64,000 nucleotides of DNA, from contig JBAMJR010000089.1 of NCBI GenBank assembly GCA_038501785.1, forward strand, positions 674,001-738,000, in the 5' to 3' direction. Below the pieces are notes generated by a model that saw nothing but the letters and a program-made list of their open reading frames with translations, had not been told where the DNA came from and made no database searches. A program made the translations under genes and the position numbers. Positions 35,251-53,669 of the stretch are shown piece after piece. Within the stretch, counting starts at the first letter, position 1; every line of letters begins with the position of its first letter. The DNA is from Myoxocephalus aenaeus (taxonomy: Eukaryota > Chordata > Actinopteri > Perciformes > Cottidae).

Positions 35251-37693
35251 GCTTTAAGACCTGAGCTTAACTCACCGTAAGAGTTAAAGGTAAAATGATT
35301 TAAGGATTTACAAGAAACCAATTATTTCATTTCTCACCTTGGATTTCCTCATGGGCCCCATATGTGTGCAATGTTGCATTCACTTAGTTTTCTGACACGT
35401 TGTGGACACAGGTAACCAGCCTTTTTCTGATTGAATCAGTCTTTCCGGTAGCATTGAGAGTAACCGGCTGAAATCTGTTTACCTGCAGATAGTCTCAGGG
35501 AGCGAACATCTCAACAGCGGACTGAGGGTTGTGTCCCTGGGTGGCAGACAAAAAGAAATAGAGTTTCTGTCTCTCTCAAAGAAAGGAGAGAGACATGAAA
35601 GACGGAGCAGCAGGAGAGGAGATGAAGAGATCTGAATAGAGGAGGGAAACAACAGGGGTACGGAGGGAGGGAGGGGAAGAGCAAGAGTATGGAAAAATCA
35701 ATGCCTGTAAAATATAAGAGTCAAGGCAAGAAGATACAAACTTCTCAGTGGTTCGAGTGACGGAGTGATTTGCTGCTTGTTTCTGGATTTAACTTTTTCT
35801 ACTGCTATTGATTGCTTTTATGCACGGCCTTGTGAGTTCACAGATACCTAAACCAAAGAAGACAGTACTTCAACTAGTCAGAGTTCAGATTGCTTCTACC
35901 TCTTCAGAGGAATTCAATTGAAAACGTTTGGACAAAATCCATCATACAGAGGCCATCATGCATTTATTTCGTATTGCACTCACTCTGCTTCTATTTTGAC
36001 CTCCCAGCCCAATTTATGTCAGAGTTTTCTTTGATTTCTTTTTTCCCCAATATTGGGACTTCAGTGTTGCACTCTTTTGTGTTATACTATATTGTATAGT
36101 GAGGCACTTGGGACCATAGAAGGCTGAACAAATATGAGTAATACTGTTTAGAAATTACTAAAGGAGGAAACTGTGTGGGTCTTCTCCTGCATTATTCCTC
36201 CCACAGTCCAAACACATACAACTTGGGTTGATGACTCAATTTCCCAAAGATGTGAATGGTTGCTTCGCTCCTTGGGTCAACCTTGATTAACTGGCCCTGC
36301 TGCCTTTTAAAGGATACGTGGTTATAGATAATAGGTGGATATATTTTCAACAAAATAAAATAAAATCAAGTGGAAAATGTCACGGTAGACCAGAAGTTCA
36401 AGAGGTGACACTAGTTTACAGTCATTCTCCTTTTTAGCACAACATATGGGCAGCAGGATAAAGTCTTTAATTCAACAAGATTCTAAGTCAGTATACAGAA
36501 AAAATGTACACAAATTACAAAGTAAAACAATTATGATATGATCAAATAATGGATTAAACTTGTTTAACTGTGTTTTCTTCTTTTTTTAACCAGTGACGTT
36601 TTAAATGTCAAAATGTTGCCTTTTTTCCATTTTATGATATAATGAGACATGAATGTAAGCTGATGAAATGCAACAAAGATCCCAACTGGACTTATACCAG
36701 CAACAAGGTGGTATGCGTCCACTACTTCACCACCAGAACACCCCCATACCCTGAATACCATTTAGCACATAGTACAATACTATCAATAATCCATCAGGAG
36801 ACTCTTCAGCTTCAACTGTGGAATTTGTTCCAATCAACTTCATGCTGTTATGCAAACTTTACTGCCCTTTTCAAAAACATTTGTAAAATGTCATGGAAGA
36901 ATTGCAGAGGCGGTCGGCCGAAGGTTGGAGCGATGAGCTCTGTTGGGAGCAGACGGTCTCATTAAAAAGGTATAGTGATACAAGGACACAGCTGGTTGCT
37001 TCAGGTACTCTTCCACTCAGTATTAACTGGAGGACTGAGGTCCAGAGGCATCTTCTTGCTCCATGGCTCTAAATTCACTTTAATGTATGCCATCTCATCC
37101 CCCTTAAGGGTAATTCAGATTAACCCATTGAGGCTGATTTATTGACCAATTGGGCCACCGTAGACGTGTGTGTGCGGATGTCACTTCATGTTGGACTTTG
37201 GATGGCTTGTTCTGTCAAGAATAAAACTGATGTCCCCAGTTTGAAAAACACATGCTGACTAATTAGTCATTTGTATTTTTCAGTGCAGTTTTCATGCAGT
37301 TTTTCTTTGATTTGGGGCAAAGACGCTTTTATTTGGTCTTTTTGTGTTGTTTTTTTATGTTGACATTTCTAACTGTTAATTAGTGCGCAAAAATTGAGTT
37401 ATTTGAAAAAGTAAATTCAGTTTAGCAGTAGCAAAGAGAAGAGCCACGAAGTCCGAAAACTGACTTAGCAGTGTTAGTTAAAGTTGGCTAACATTAGCCA
37501 TAAGCGCTTGGTCACCCCAGACCACAAACGACAATGCTAGCAACAACGGTTACTTTTATTGCTTATGAATTCAACTTTTCATTTGTAAGATACATAATGT
37601 TTTCATTTTTTATTTATTTTTATGTGCATAAAGGGTTAGAAGTGATCTGTTATGGTTCACTAATTCAACCCAGTATCTCAACGTCTACTAAAC

Positions 37694-38097
37694 TAGGGTG
37701 ACCAGATTTGAGTTTGTGAAAAAGAGGACACTTCGTTCCGGGGGGGGTGCAGGAGGAGGAGAGAGAGGAGGAGGACACTTCGTCGCGGGGGGGGTAGCAG
37801 TAGTGTGTAGCATGCTGTGAACTTACATTTACGTTGAGATCGGTCGACCAATGACAGTTCTCTCTACAGTCAGAGCTTGCGCAAGAACGTGGAACGGAGG
37901 GAGATACCATTTCCAAAACTTGTAAGGGGGTAATAACTATTTTCCCGGACGTACCATTTCCAAAACTTGTAAGGGGGTAATAACTATTTTCCCCGACGTA
38001 GCAAAATCCCGGACGTTTTTGGAATCCCTGCCGGACGCTTTTTTTAGGTCTCGAAAAGAGGACATGTCCGGGAAAAAGAGGACGTCTGGTCACCCTA
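37694..38097. mobile_element. 404-bp inverted-repeat DNA element with 7-bp TSD
   Basis: The element begins TAGGGTGACCAGA and ends with the exact inverse TCTGGTCACCCTA. The flanks carry the direct repeat ACTAAAC (37687-37693 and 38098-38104). Inside, a 44-bp block starting at TACCATTTCCAAAACTTGTA is present twice in tandem (about 37904 and 37951), and AAAGAGGACA motifs face each other near the ends. There is no transposase, so it is non-autonomous. The superfamily is unsure. Confidence 0.8.
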
Positions 38098-38226
38098 ACT
38101 AAACCATTTTGTGCGTGCGTGGCCCAGACTGACCCAAACTGTGGAGCAAACCGTTCTGATGCCAATTCTGTATCAAATTACAGGTAAATAAAACATGTCC
38201 AGGTGACTCAGGGGCACAAAACTTGA

Positions 38227-38934
38227 ATGATATTTTTACTCTCCGTCGGTCTCTGGCTTTCTGTCTCGCTGTTCTCCACTCCCGTTTTTTCTCTCAAACA
38301 GCTCAGTTGGGAGAGAGCAAGGGCGTTCACATTTCCCTTGGTCTTGTTCACAAGTGAGGGTAAAATGGAGCGTGAGATCCACAGGCGGTTCAGTGTGGCT
38401 CCACCAGGGATGCGAGTGTTTTACCGGGCCGTTGTGGTGAAGAGGCAGTTGAGCCGGACGGCGAAGATCTTGATTTACCTCTACTTACCGCCCCACACCT
38501 ATAGTCATAAGCTTTGGGTAGTGACCGAAATAATGAGATTGCCGATACAAGCGGTCAAAATGAGCGTCCTTCGTATGGTGGCTGGGCTCAGCCTTAGAGA
38601 TAGGGGGAGTAGCTCAGACATCCAAGGAGCTTGGAGTGGAGCTGCTGCTCCTTTGTGTCAAAAGGGGCCAGCTGAGGTGTTATGGGCATCTGATCTGGAC
38701 ACCTCTCTTTTGAGTTTTTATTTTTACGGGCACATCCAGCTGAAAAGAGGCTCCGGGTTAGACCCAGAACACGCTGGAGGGATTATACACCTCATCTGGT
38801 CTGGGAACGCCTCTGGGTTCCCAAAGAAAAGCTGGAAAGCGTTGCTGGGGAGAGGGGTGTCTGGAATACCCTGCTATGCCTGCATGGCCCCGTCACCCGG
38901 CCCCGGAGAATCGAAAAGATGATGGATGGATGGG
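38227..38934 (+). mobile_element. GATG-tailed LINE relic (RTE/Rex3-like)
   Basis: The open frame from 38227 includes SWERAR, LFTSEGKMER, VVVKRQLSRTAKILIYLYLP, KLWVVTE, SVLRMVAGLSLRDRG and HAGGIIHLIW, the eroded C-terminal reverse transcriptase region of a common fish LINE. It ends with ATGATGGATGGATGG (GATG tail). Several internal shifts and a deletion near 38690-38730 make it a relic. The tail type and the family order suggest Rex3-like; the assignment is tentative. Confidence 0.7.
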
Positions 38935-39341
38935 GAACAATGACAAAAAAAATCCTCCAATCTTCAAATATAGCCGATGAAAATAAGACCCAAGTTATGT
39001 CAAACAGGATTCTTTTAAAACTGCACTTATATCTTTTATATCAACAGTAGATGAAATGACTACCTGTAAAGTGAACAGGGTCACTCGTAGTGACGAGCCT
39101 TGTGATTCTCCCAAGGGCTGCTCAGTAGTTTAGCCTTCTTTAGCACATAGTTTGGTTTTACGTTCTGCAACTTTATTGTCTCACCCTTCTCATTAACCCT
39201 GTTTTCAGCAGCAGCAGGCAGCTAACAAGTGAGACGAAACAACTTTAAGGCCAAACGTTTGTGTTAAGTGAAGCTTTTGGTGGCCAAAATCACTAATTAA
39301 TGCTGCTTTGAAATCACAAGAGATCATTTCTGCCATTGAAA

Positions 39342-39382
39342 CTTTTTCTGTGGAAGTCAATTTTTGACTTCCACAGAAAAAG
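39342..39382. repeat. Perfect 19-bp inverted repeat (hairpin)
   Basis: CTTTTTCTGTGGAAGTCAA, three T, then its exact reverse complement (39364-39382). A third partial copy, GTGGAAGTCAATTTT, follows at once (about 39382-39396), as left by template switching. Confidence 0.9.
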
Positions 39383-40113
39383 TGGAAGTCAATTTTCACA
39401 TCCTTTGTTATTTTTGGACTGTCTTCAACAAAAAAAGCTAAAAACATGAGAGCACATTTATTATGGAAATATCAAATCAACCAGTTTATATGCTTCATTA
39501 GAAGATTGTAACACTGCAGCCAGGAAGCACAGCTTGTCGTTAAAATAGCCCCTTTTTCCTTTGACTCCTGGATCCATGTCTCAAATGCATTTGATCACAT
39601 ACTGTTTGAGCACCATGTGCAAAGAACCCTTATAAAGCCATTGTTCTTCACTTAAGAATCCTCCCAGGCATGTCATCTATTTGTCCTTGTTTTTACCTTC
39701 TTCACTTATTGTTTCCCCGTTTGTTCCAGTTTCACTGCTCGGCTTCATCAAAACATGTCTGTGCTTTGTATATATTCAGCCCTGTGTAATCTCTTCTGTG
39801 GCTCCTCCCTTATCTGGCAGCAAGAAAACATCATTGGCACATGATGCTTTTTGTTGAAATATTAACAGATGGAGTCATCAGTAATTTTGAACTAGCGAAT
39901 GGCAACTTTCAGCCCAGAGATTTTTTTTATTTTTATTAATCAGCTCTTTGGTCAAACCAGATTTTTGGTGTCCATGTTTTTGTCCTTTTTTTTGCTGCTT
40001 TTTATCACTTGCCTTGATGCGTCTTTCCCACCATGTGTTCCACCCAGTGGAGAGCGCTTCAGTGTGCCTGAGGCGGCTGCAGGCATCTAGTGAGGGGGGC
40101 CGGCATAGTACAG

Positions 40114-40117
<4 letters not shown>

Positions 40118-40164
<47 letters not shown>
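40118..40164. repeat. (GT)n microsatellite
   Basis: About 23 GT units. Confidence 0.98.
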
Positions 40165-40166
<2 letters not shown>

Positions 40167-43100
40167 ATGTAATGAAGTAGGGTATTGGGAGAAGCGATGA
40201 TAGGGAAGGAGATATACAGGTAATACGGAGGGAGATAAATCAAGAGATGGTTTGAAAGTTAAAGGGTGGGAGCGAGGGGGAGTGTTGACATGGCATCATT
40301 GAACTGTGAAAGAATTTAATTCCCTGTATTGGCATTATGTCATCTGTTTCCATGCCAACAACGATACAAATTACCTAGGAAAGAGATAAAAATGTGTGCT
40401 GCAAGAGCAAACCCTTAAAGATTGACTCCTTGGGATGAGAGGGAAGGAGGAGGGAGATTGGGATGATGTGGAGGGAATAGCTGCGGGAGAAAAGCCGATG
40501 CTTGATGTGGAAGCCTGCAGATACAGGAAAGACCCTTCCCCCTCCCCTCTCTGTTTCCCTCTTCATCTATCCTCTGTCTGATGCAGCGGAGGAGAAACCG
40601 CATCCATTTCATCATGCCTGGCCTCCCACAAACCCTCAGCGTTGTGTTTTGCGCGGCCTCGCCTCCCTCTGCCAGATCGCCGCTCAAGTGTTGATAAATT
40701 GCCACCAACTGCCTCATTTTTCACCAGCGTTGGATCGTCGTCAAACACATACGCACTGACACAAAACCCCCGTGCATTCCCCAGCGATAACAAGAACAAT
40801 CGCTGAACCTCAGGAATGAGAGATGGGAAGAGAGAGGGAAGGGAAACCGGGTGGGTGAATAAGTGGGTGGGGCCTGGGGAGTGGGCAGATGGAGAAAACA
40901 AGCACTTTTTGACATTTTTTGACAGACAGGTAGATACAGTTTCCCAATGGCGAAATCACTTTATGCTGAAGAATAAGAGCTCATCAGTATTTCAGTTGAA
41001 TATTAATTTATTAATTTCAAAGGCTAGACTGACGGATACTTATTTCTTCAGGAGGAGTCATGCTGAGACTCAGGTATGAAAAAGGTGGGAAGCAAGAGTG
41101 TTAAAAAAGTATTTTTAAAATCCCTTTAGCTACTTATAGGCCGTGGAAACGGTGTCTTTGATCCCACCAGCACCCCGTCACAATGATGCCGTCATTTCCA
41201 GCAGCCTTGACTGTCAATTACACCATGAGGTAGCTTTGTCACAAGGGTTGAATCAAGGGTTGATGTGGCATACTACTGTGTTGAGTCAGAAAAAAATCCA
41301 CTTAAATATTTGATGTCCATTTTAAAGTATTACATCAAAAAATCTGTATGGAAACGGTAAATTTGATGAAACTACCTTAATAACGGAAACAAAGTTTTCA
41401 CGGTCACACAAGGTGGTCTTTGCCTTTGTCGAAAAAGAGTTGCTGCGCTTAAGGGATTATGGAAACACCTCGCAGAATAAATTGATTTGTCAAACATATA
41501 TCTCTTAGAAATGGCTGGTTTACCTATTTAAGTAATATATAGTGATGCATAAATGGCAGTACTGATGGTCAGGAACTTTTATTTCCTATGGGTGACAATG
41601 CACCCATTGACGTCACAGAGACAAAATGATATCTACCTTAAGAGCCGCTGTGAAGCTTTTAAGAAGTGGATGGCTCCGCCATCTTGGCAGTGACGACACA
41701 CCTGAACTCCCGGTTAATCCAAAAACAGGCAAAGAGGTGGATTGTCAGTGATGCAGCAGAGCAGACAGCTAGTATCTAGCGACCTTTGATGGCACCCACC
41801 TGTCAGTGGCCACACCCTAATTTTAATTAACTTTAAGCCTCAATATAATTCAAACTGGTCAATTATATAAAAATCTAACCCCTTTAAAGTTTCCATGAAT
41901 GGGGAAATTAGCTATCGAGACCTAACCAATTTTTTGTACCAGGCTGTAAACATGTTTATTTTTGGCGCTAAATTGGCACGGGCGTCTTGACTTGCTTTTG
42001 GAGCCGACCTTAAGTGGCCATTTGAGGAACTGCAGTTTTTGGTACTTATGTGTTGGCTTCGTCTCTTAGCACCGAGGGTTGCCGCTTAATAAAAATGTCT
42101 CTAATTCTCATTTCTTTTTTTGTGGCATTTCCAAAGTTCACTTACAATTGTCTTGACACAGCTAGTAACATCACTACAGCAGGAGAAGGCTCTGTAGATG
42201 ACTCAAAGCTGTAGAAAGACACATGGACGAGTTAATCAATAGAGTGCTCCCATCATTTGTTGACCTTTTCCTCAGGACTTTCTTACTGCTGGCAGATGTC
42301 AGTGAGAGGTAATCATGCTTAGCCTGGAGCTTTATGTACTAATGAACCACTCTTACAATTAATTGAGTGAAAAAATCTTGATTTTATGTTTGTAAGTAAA
42401 AGATGGATTATTATATCGCACCAACATGATTTACTTTAGCCATATTCATCTTTTGCTCCTGGCTTCCCATAACAACAACAGCTTCAGAGCCAATCATCTG
42501 CAGAGTGGGTTTATTTTCAACTGGGAAATCACAGAAATTTGAGAGGAACAAGCTGTAATATTGCCAACAAGTTTGTACACCTGGCGGAAGTGGAGAAATT
42601 GGCATCTAGAAAAGGAGATGTAGTTATGGATGGTAATGGATTTTTTTCCAATACACCTTAACGTTATGGTCTAACTGCTTCTGCTCACTGTACTGTAGAC
42701 AAAGCATGAATCTCATGCAGCCATTCACCGTTACGTACCTCCACTCTGCCACAGAGTATAAAAAAATAAAGAGCCCAGGACAAACTTACATGACATCCTT
42801 GAACCATAGCAGCTGACAAAAACAACACAGTGACATTCATTAATAAATCATACCATCTTAGGAGTGAAGCAGCAATGAAACGCTTTGATGTATCAGTTAC
42901 TGGTTAAATATGTCATCTTGTCACCTCCAATATATTCTGTAAAGGTTTACTTGATGGAAACGCAATGATTCACATTTTAGTGACCAAAAATGTCAGACAT
43001 TTTCTTTAAACATTTTCACGCACAGGCAACCTGAACATGAAACCGTTGATTTAATTTGATTGTAGGTCGTGGTCGTCACATGATTGTTACTGTATTATTT

Positions 43101-43275
43101 ACAGTAATATTGTCAGTACATATATCCTCAACAAGACACATATATAGGTATATTTTACAATTACATTTTTAATTTTACAGAAAACCTGTCAAATTAATCC
43201 AGTAATTTTACACATGAAGAACAGTTGTATAATGAGACCTGTGGCTCTGGGAGAGCTTTGTAAAAAATTTTTTTA

Positions 43276-43400
43276 ATAATCCTTAATTAATCCCACAGTG
43301 GGGAAATTGTTATCTACATTTAACCATCCTTAGTAAGTAAGGACTAGGGATCAAACCGGCTACCTTGTGGTTTCAGGACGACCACTCATCCCCATGAGCC
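43276..43400 (-). mobile_element. tRNA-derived SINE fragment, minus strand
   Basis: On the minus strand it shows GGCTCATGGGGATGAGTGGT, CAAGGTAGCCGGTTTGATCC (B box) and ends in TTTCCCCACTGTGGGATTAA. It is the same type as the copy at 25715-25898 but shorter in the middle. Confidence 0.6.
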
Positions 43401-43619
43401 ACATGAGGACTTCACATAGTACAAAAGTACAAAGTACACAGACATAAAACGTCATTAATAAATACATGGCGGAATACCTGTACCTTCGTGGAAATGTTTA
43501 CGTTGTTAACAGGTTGCGCATGAGCGATGGCCAAGATTCTTGGCGACTCACCGATTCTTGCCGTTTTGCCAAAACCAAAACAGCAGAAAATCCTATCTCA
43601 CAGATAGGGGCGGTGGGGT

Positions 43620-43677
43620 ATGAACATTTTTCTTCCTCCAAAGTGGGGCGTGACAAAAAAAGTTTGAGAACCACTGG
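43620..43677 (+). mobile_element. hAT right-end fragment (AAAGTTTGAGAACCACTG)
   Basis: AAAAAAAGTTTGAGAACCACTG is the inverse of CAGTGGTTCTCAAACTTTTT, a well-known hAT terminal repeat. The matching left end was not found. Confidence 0.5.
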
Positions 43678-44324
43678 CTTAAACTAAGGGCATGGAGAGA
43701 AAGATGATAATATGTTATGGTGGGGGTCTGTTGAGTTGCATCATGTTTTTATGTGATTGTGTTTGCAGTCTTCAACAAACTGGTCGTGGTTACTTGTTTA
43801 GCTATTATTGCTCAGTCCCTCATAGAAATATCACGAGAACTGATACTTTGATTCAATTCAATTCAGTTTATTTTATATAGCCCAACATCACAAATACAAG
43901 TTTGCCTCGGAGGGCTTTACAATCTGTACACATAACATCCCTGTCCCGGGACCTCACATCGGATCAGGAAAAACTCCCCTAAAGAGATAGTAAAAACCCT
44001 TTCACAGGGAAGAAAGGGAAGAAACCTGAGTGAGAGCAACAGAGGAGGATCCCTCTCCCCGGATGGACAGAAGCAATAGATGTCATGTGGCCAGAATGAA
44101 TAGCGTAGTTACAGCACATTCAATGAATATGACAGAAATTATTCATATAATGAGTATTAGGCATGGTCCATGATCCTGATAATCCATGAAGCAGAAGGCG
44201 GTAGAGAGGAGGGGGGCATCAGAAGGGCCATGGCAGCGGGTAAGACCGGTTCCAGGCCGGTTCCATCAGCAGGGCCATGGCAGCAGGTAGGACCGGTTCC
44301 AGGCAGCCATGGATCCATGGCAGG

Positions 44325-44390
44325 ACCGGGGGGCAGGACCGGGGGGCAGGACCCGGGGGCAGGACCCGGGGGCAGGACCCGGGTCCAGGC
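44325..44390. repeat. GGGGGCAGGACC minisatellite
   Basis: A 12-13-base unit (GGCAGGACCCGGG) repeats about five times inside the TTCAATTC repeat. The Gly/Pro-rich frames through it are artefacts. Confidence 0.85.
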
Positions 44391-44634
44391 AGCCATGAAT
44401 CCATGGAAAAGGAAAGTAGAGTTAGTAATGTGCATTGAAGGGACAATAGTTTATCCAGATGGAGAGAAAGAGGAGAGGAGGAGTGAAAAAGGAAGAGAAG
44501 AGGAGCGAAAGAGGAAGAGAAGAGGAGCTCAGTGTATCCTAAGATGTCCCCCAGCAGTCTAGGCCTATAGCAGCATATCAAGGGGCTGGACCAGGGCAAA
44601 CCTGAGCCACCCCTAACTATAAGCTTGAAACAGC

Positions 44635-45924
44635 CAGTGGTGTATAGTAACGAAGTAGAAATACTTCGTTACTGTACTTAAGTAGTTTTTGGGGATATCT
44701 GTACTCTACTTTACTATTTATATTTCTGTTTACTTTTACTTTTACTTCACTACATTTTGCAAAGAAAAATGATACTTTTACTCCGATACATTTCTCCTGA
44801 AACCTTCGTTACTCGCTACAAAATCAAATCTATCTTTAGAAAAAAAAAAAAACATCGGGGACTGTGGTGGAACACAGACTCCACCAAGCAGGTTTTGCGA
44901 ATCACAATGTTTTGCATTTTCCCTCTACGTCCTCTAGTCCAGCGCTCCCAAACCTTTATGCGTCACGGACCGGTTACGTGAAGACCATATTTTCACAGAC
45001 CGGGTCCGACCTCGGAAAGACAGGAGACAACGACACCTGACGTGTGTTCGTTATGTCCAGTCTACTCCTAACTAAACCTTTAGTCCAGTCTACTGCTTAA
45101 CTTATAACGCGCTGCACAAAGACAGGATGTTGAAATGGAAGCAGGTTTTCATGCTTTTTTGGCGATCTCAGGATACTCTGCCTTGGTTTCCAGATCACCG
45201 ACAGAGTTGTAACAGACTTACGTTTCATTTTTAGAGTAATCTTGACATGTGTCAAGAGATTCCGTCTGAGGTTACCACAGACGGATGTATGCGGTCATTT
45301 TTCACAATAAAACATCTTTCCGGCCTTGATTTTTTTTTATTTAATTGAAATGTTTCATTCATTCTTTCTGTGGCCCGGTACCAAGAGACCAGCAGACCGG
45401 TACCAAGAGACCCACAGACCGGTACCAAGAGACCCACGGCGGGCGGAATGAGCATACTTATAACCACACTGTTACAAGTCCTTCATAGTGTCATATTGCT
45501 TTTTGGAGAATTATGATGATAAGTTCATAGTAGATGCAAAAGTATACTTAGGTACAATATATTATGTTGAACATAATATATATATGGATGGATCCCAGCC
45601 AACCCAGTTATTTTATCAACACAACTCCTGGTCCTTGGTCACGGTGACCACAGCACTTAAAAGAATAAACTTCATAATTCTCAAAATTCTGACCCTTTGC
45701 TTTTTTATTAAAAGCATGTACTTGTACTTTTACTTTCAATACTTAAGTACATTTTATATCAGAAAAATACTTTTGATACTTAAGTACAGAAAATATCAGA
45801 TACTTTAAGACTTTTACTCAAGTAGTATTTTAATAGGTGACTTTTACTTTTACTGGAGTAATTTTCCAGTAAGGTATCTTTACTTTTACTCAAGTATGGC
45901 TTTTGGGTACTTTATACACCACTG
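44635..45924. mobile_element. Tol2-like hAT element with 8-bp TSD
   Basis: The left end is CAGTGGTGTATAGTAACGAA and the right end is GTACTTTATACACCACTG; the outer 12 bases are exact inverses. It is flanked by GAAACAGC on both sides (44627-44634 and 45925-45932). Both subterminal regions are full of ACTTTTACTTTTACT and TACTTAAGTA motifs, as in Tol2-type elements. No transposase is seen. A second element occupies its middle. Confidence 0.92.
44940..45460 (+). mobile_element. hAT-like element (CAGCGCTCCCAAACC end), copy 2, inside the Tol2-like element
   Basis: Starts CAGCGCTCCCAAACC, then GCGTCACGGACCGGTTACGT. It shares ordered blocks with the copy at 34604, including AAGACAGGATGTTGAAATGG and CACAGACGGATGTAT. 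Near its end a block of about 21-22 bases (ACCGGTACCAAGAGACC type) occurs three times (about 45377-45437). The inverted right end is absent. Confidence 0.65.
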
Positions 45925-46100
45925 GAAACAGCCCTAAGTATAAGCGCTATCAAAGAGGAGAGTCTTAAGTCTACTCTTAAATGAGGTGACCGTGTCTGCA
46001 CCCCTGCACTTTGATACAAAGTCGATGCCAAAATTCAGAAAAGGTGTAGCCTACCGTCTTCATAGAAAATGGCCCTGATGCTACATTGTGAACAAGAAAT

Positions 46101-51877
<5,777 letters not shown>

Positions 51878-53669
51878 AAAAAAAAAGGTGCATGTGAATA
51901 TGAGACCAAACCAGCTGCCTGCATTTTCATGAGATTCTGTTTCATCAGACTACTCTCAGATGAAGCCATGAAAGAATATAGATCGCAGAAGGAACTCGCT
52001 GTGAGTTGGGTTAACTCAACTTATTTGGTTAGTTGAAGGTCGAATAAAAAAAGCGTGAACTTTGATGAAATCGGAAAAGTCTTTGATTTGTGTGAAATGA
52101 AAAGACCTTAAGGCCAAACCCCGGTGTGTGTGCACATTTGTTTTAAAGATTTATACCAATCCGCCAACTCAGACACACAATTGCAGAGATGCAGATCTGC
52201 ACACAAACACATTTGCAATACGCGTTACCTCAGGTAAAAGGCTTTGACTCTCAGTGTGTATCCAAACAACATGCCATTTGATATTCTGATGTGCATCAGA
52301 GCCACGGTTTGGTTTGCACATATCTTCTGTAATTAAATAGTATTGTATGAAATTCACAAGAGGAGTACAAATGTATTGATATTGAATATTGAACTCTCAG
52401 GTTAAGTTTAGAGATCCACAGAAATCTACCTCATTATTTTGGGATTTGTGATACTTCTTTAAAGCAACAGCATTCAGGAAATACACTAGTATATTCAGTG
52501 ACTTACCCAGAGTTAGATTTGAAAAGTGATACCACTCATGTCTGTTTGTTAACAACCCGTCCTCAACCCGTGACATTTGGTCAGTGCCCCTCAATTTGTG
52601 ATACCAATGTACGAGGCCACCAGCATTCAACTTTAAGCAGTTCAGACTAGTTCTATTTCTAAGAGATTGTCAATAAAACATGCAATCTACTGTATAATAA
52701 TGTAAAGTGAGCAGCCAGCAAATTTCTTGAAGTTTATATGCAGTACCACTATCTGAAAGTTTAGTGTAAACTTAAGATTCTTAAAAGTATTGTATTAAAT
52801 CTGTAAACTGGTCAACATTATCACCTTTACTCTAACAGTAAAATATCTGCCTGGAAAAGATTAGTAAAGTGCTTGTTCAGCAAATTGTGTATGTTTTTGT
52901 TATTTTCCGTCACCTTTTAGTTGTACATGAAATGAATGAATCCAGGAAACCTCATCTGCATCAGTGAAAACCGCTCTGCCCCTCTGGTCTGCTGACGATG
53001 TCTGAATAAGATCCTTGGCCTCTCTCTGCACCGCTGAATCCACAAACACACATACACACAAAGGGACACACACAAGGACCATAAAGGCTAGCCTTCGCAT
53101 GGCACATCAGGCCCCCTTTCCCCTCTCTCACACACAGTGACACCATCCACCATGATTCATCTCTCTGGCAGTATGAAGTGTAAAGGAGATTATTACCAGT
53201 GAAGGGCTCAGCCCCCCTGAAGATCTACTGCTCTCCCGTCTACCCTGCAGAGGAAATGGGAAAATATTGCTAATGTTTACAGCCCTGTGAGTGTGTGTGG
53301 GTTCATGTTATGTGCACTAGTAATGCCTGAAGCCTGACCAGCATTGCTAAGCAGTTCCCAGGCTTGCTTACCGTCTAGAAATGTGCTGACTTTAGGGGGT
53401 TTTGTGTGCAAATGTTTCCGTATGCATGCGTTTGCAGAAGTACCTGTGTGTGTTTATGTGACCATGGGTGTGTCATGTGTAAATGTAGTTTTGCACATCA
53501 ATACATCCAGAAGCCAGCTGTTGTTGAGGCCTGTACAGTATGTTGCACAGTGTTTCGTTGTGTTACCTCCGTCTGCTTGTTGTGCCACAAAGAAGGAGAC
53601 CGGAATAGGACTGAGGCACATTTAAAATGACCAAACAAAGAGTGTCCTAGTGATTTTGTCCTAATCAGT

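Larger units (their letters stand above)
32589..37693. other. Region downstream of ENDOV without a supported gene
   Basis: It contains the tandem duplication, a long GT repeat, two hAT-like fragments and a purine-rich stretch (about 35560-35700). A polyadenylation site for ENDOV could lie in the first part but cannot be fixed. No coding exon is supported. Confidence 0.6.
38935..43275. other. Spacer without a supported gene
   Basis: Only a hairpin, a microsatellite and scattered repeat-like stretches (for example 41580-41970) are seen. A segment at 40560-40760 has balanced composition and might be a conserved non-coding element. Confidence 0.5.
43855..46100 (+). repeat. Teleost TTCAATTCAATTCAGTTTATTT repeat, split by a hAT insertion
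   Basis: The left part runs 43855-44634 (TTCAATTCAATTCAGTTTAT, AGGAAAAACTCCCCTAAAGA, AAACCTGAGTGAGAGCAAC). The right part resumes at 45925 with CCTAAGTATAAGCGCTATCA and AGTCTTAAGTCTACTCTTAA. Both halves belong to one widespread teleost repeat. A short piece of the family lies at about 48594-48640. The superfamily is unknown to me. Confidence 0.7.

Noticed and set aside
36642..36965. Possible THAP-type zinc finger (CKLMKC ... NWTYTSNKVVCVHYF)
   Set aside because: The Cys/His spacing does not fit THAP (C-x-H instead of C-x2-H), there are no splice sites to support it and the rest of the frame has no match I know.
38227..38922. 231-codon open frame as a host gene
   Set aside because: The peptide is an eroded LINE reverse transcriptase C-terminus and the GATG tail follows.
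44170..44562. Gly/Pro-rich 130-codon open frame
   Set aside because: It is produced by the GGGGGCAGGACC minisatellite within a dispersed repeat.
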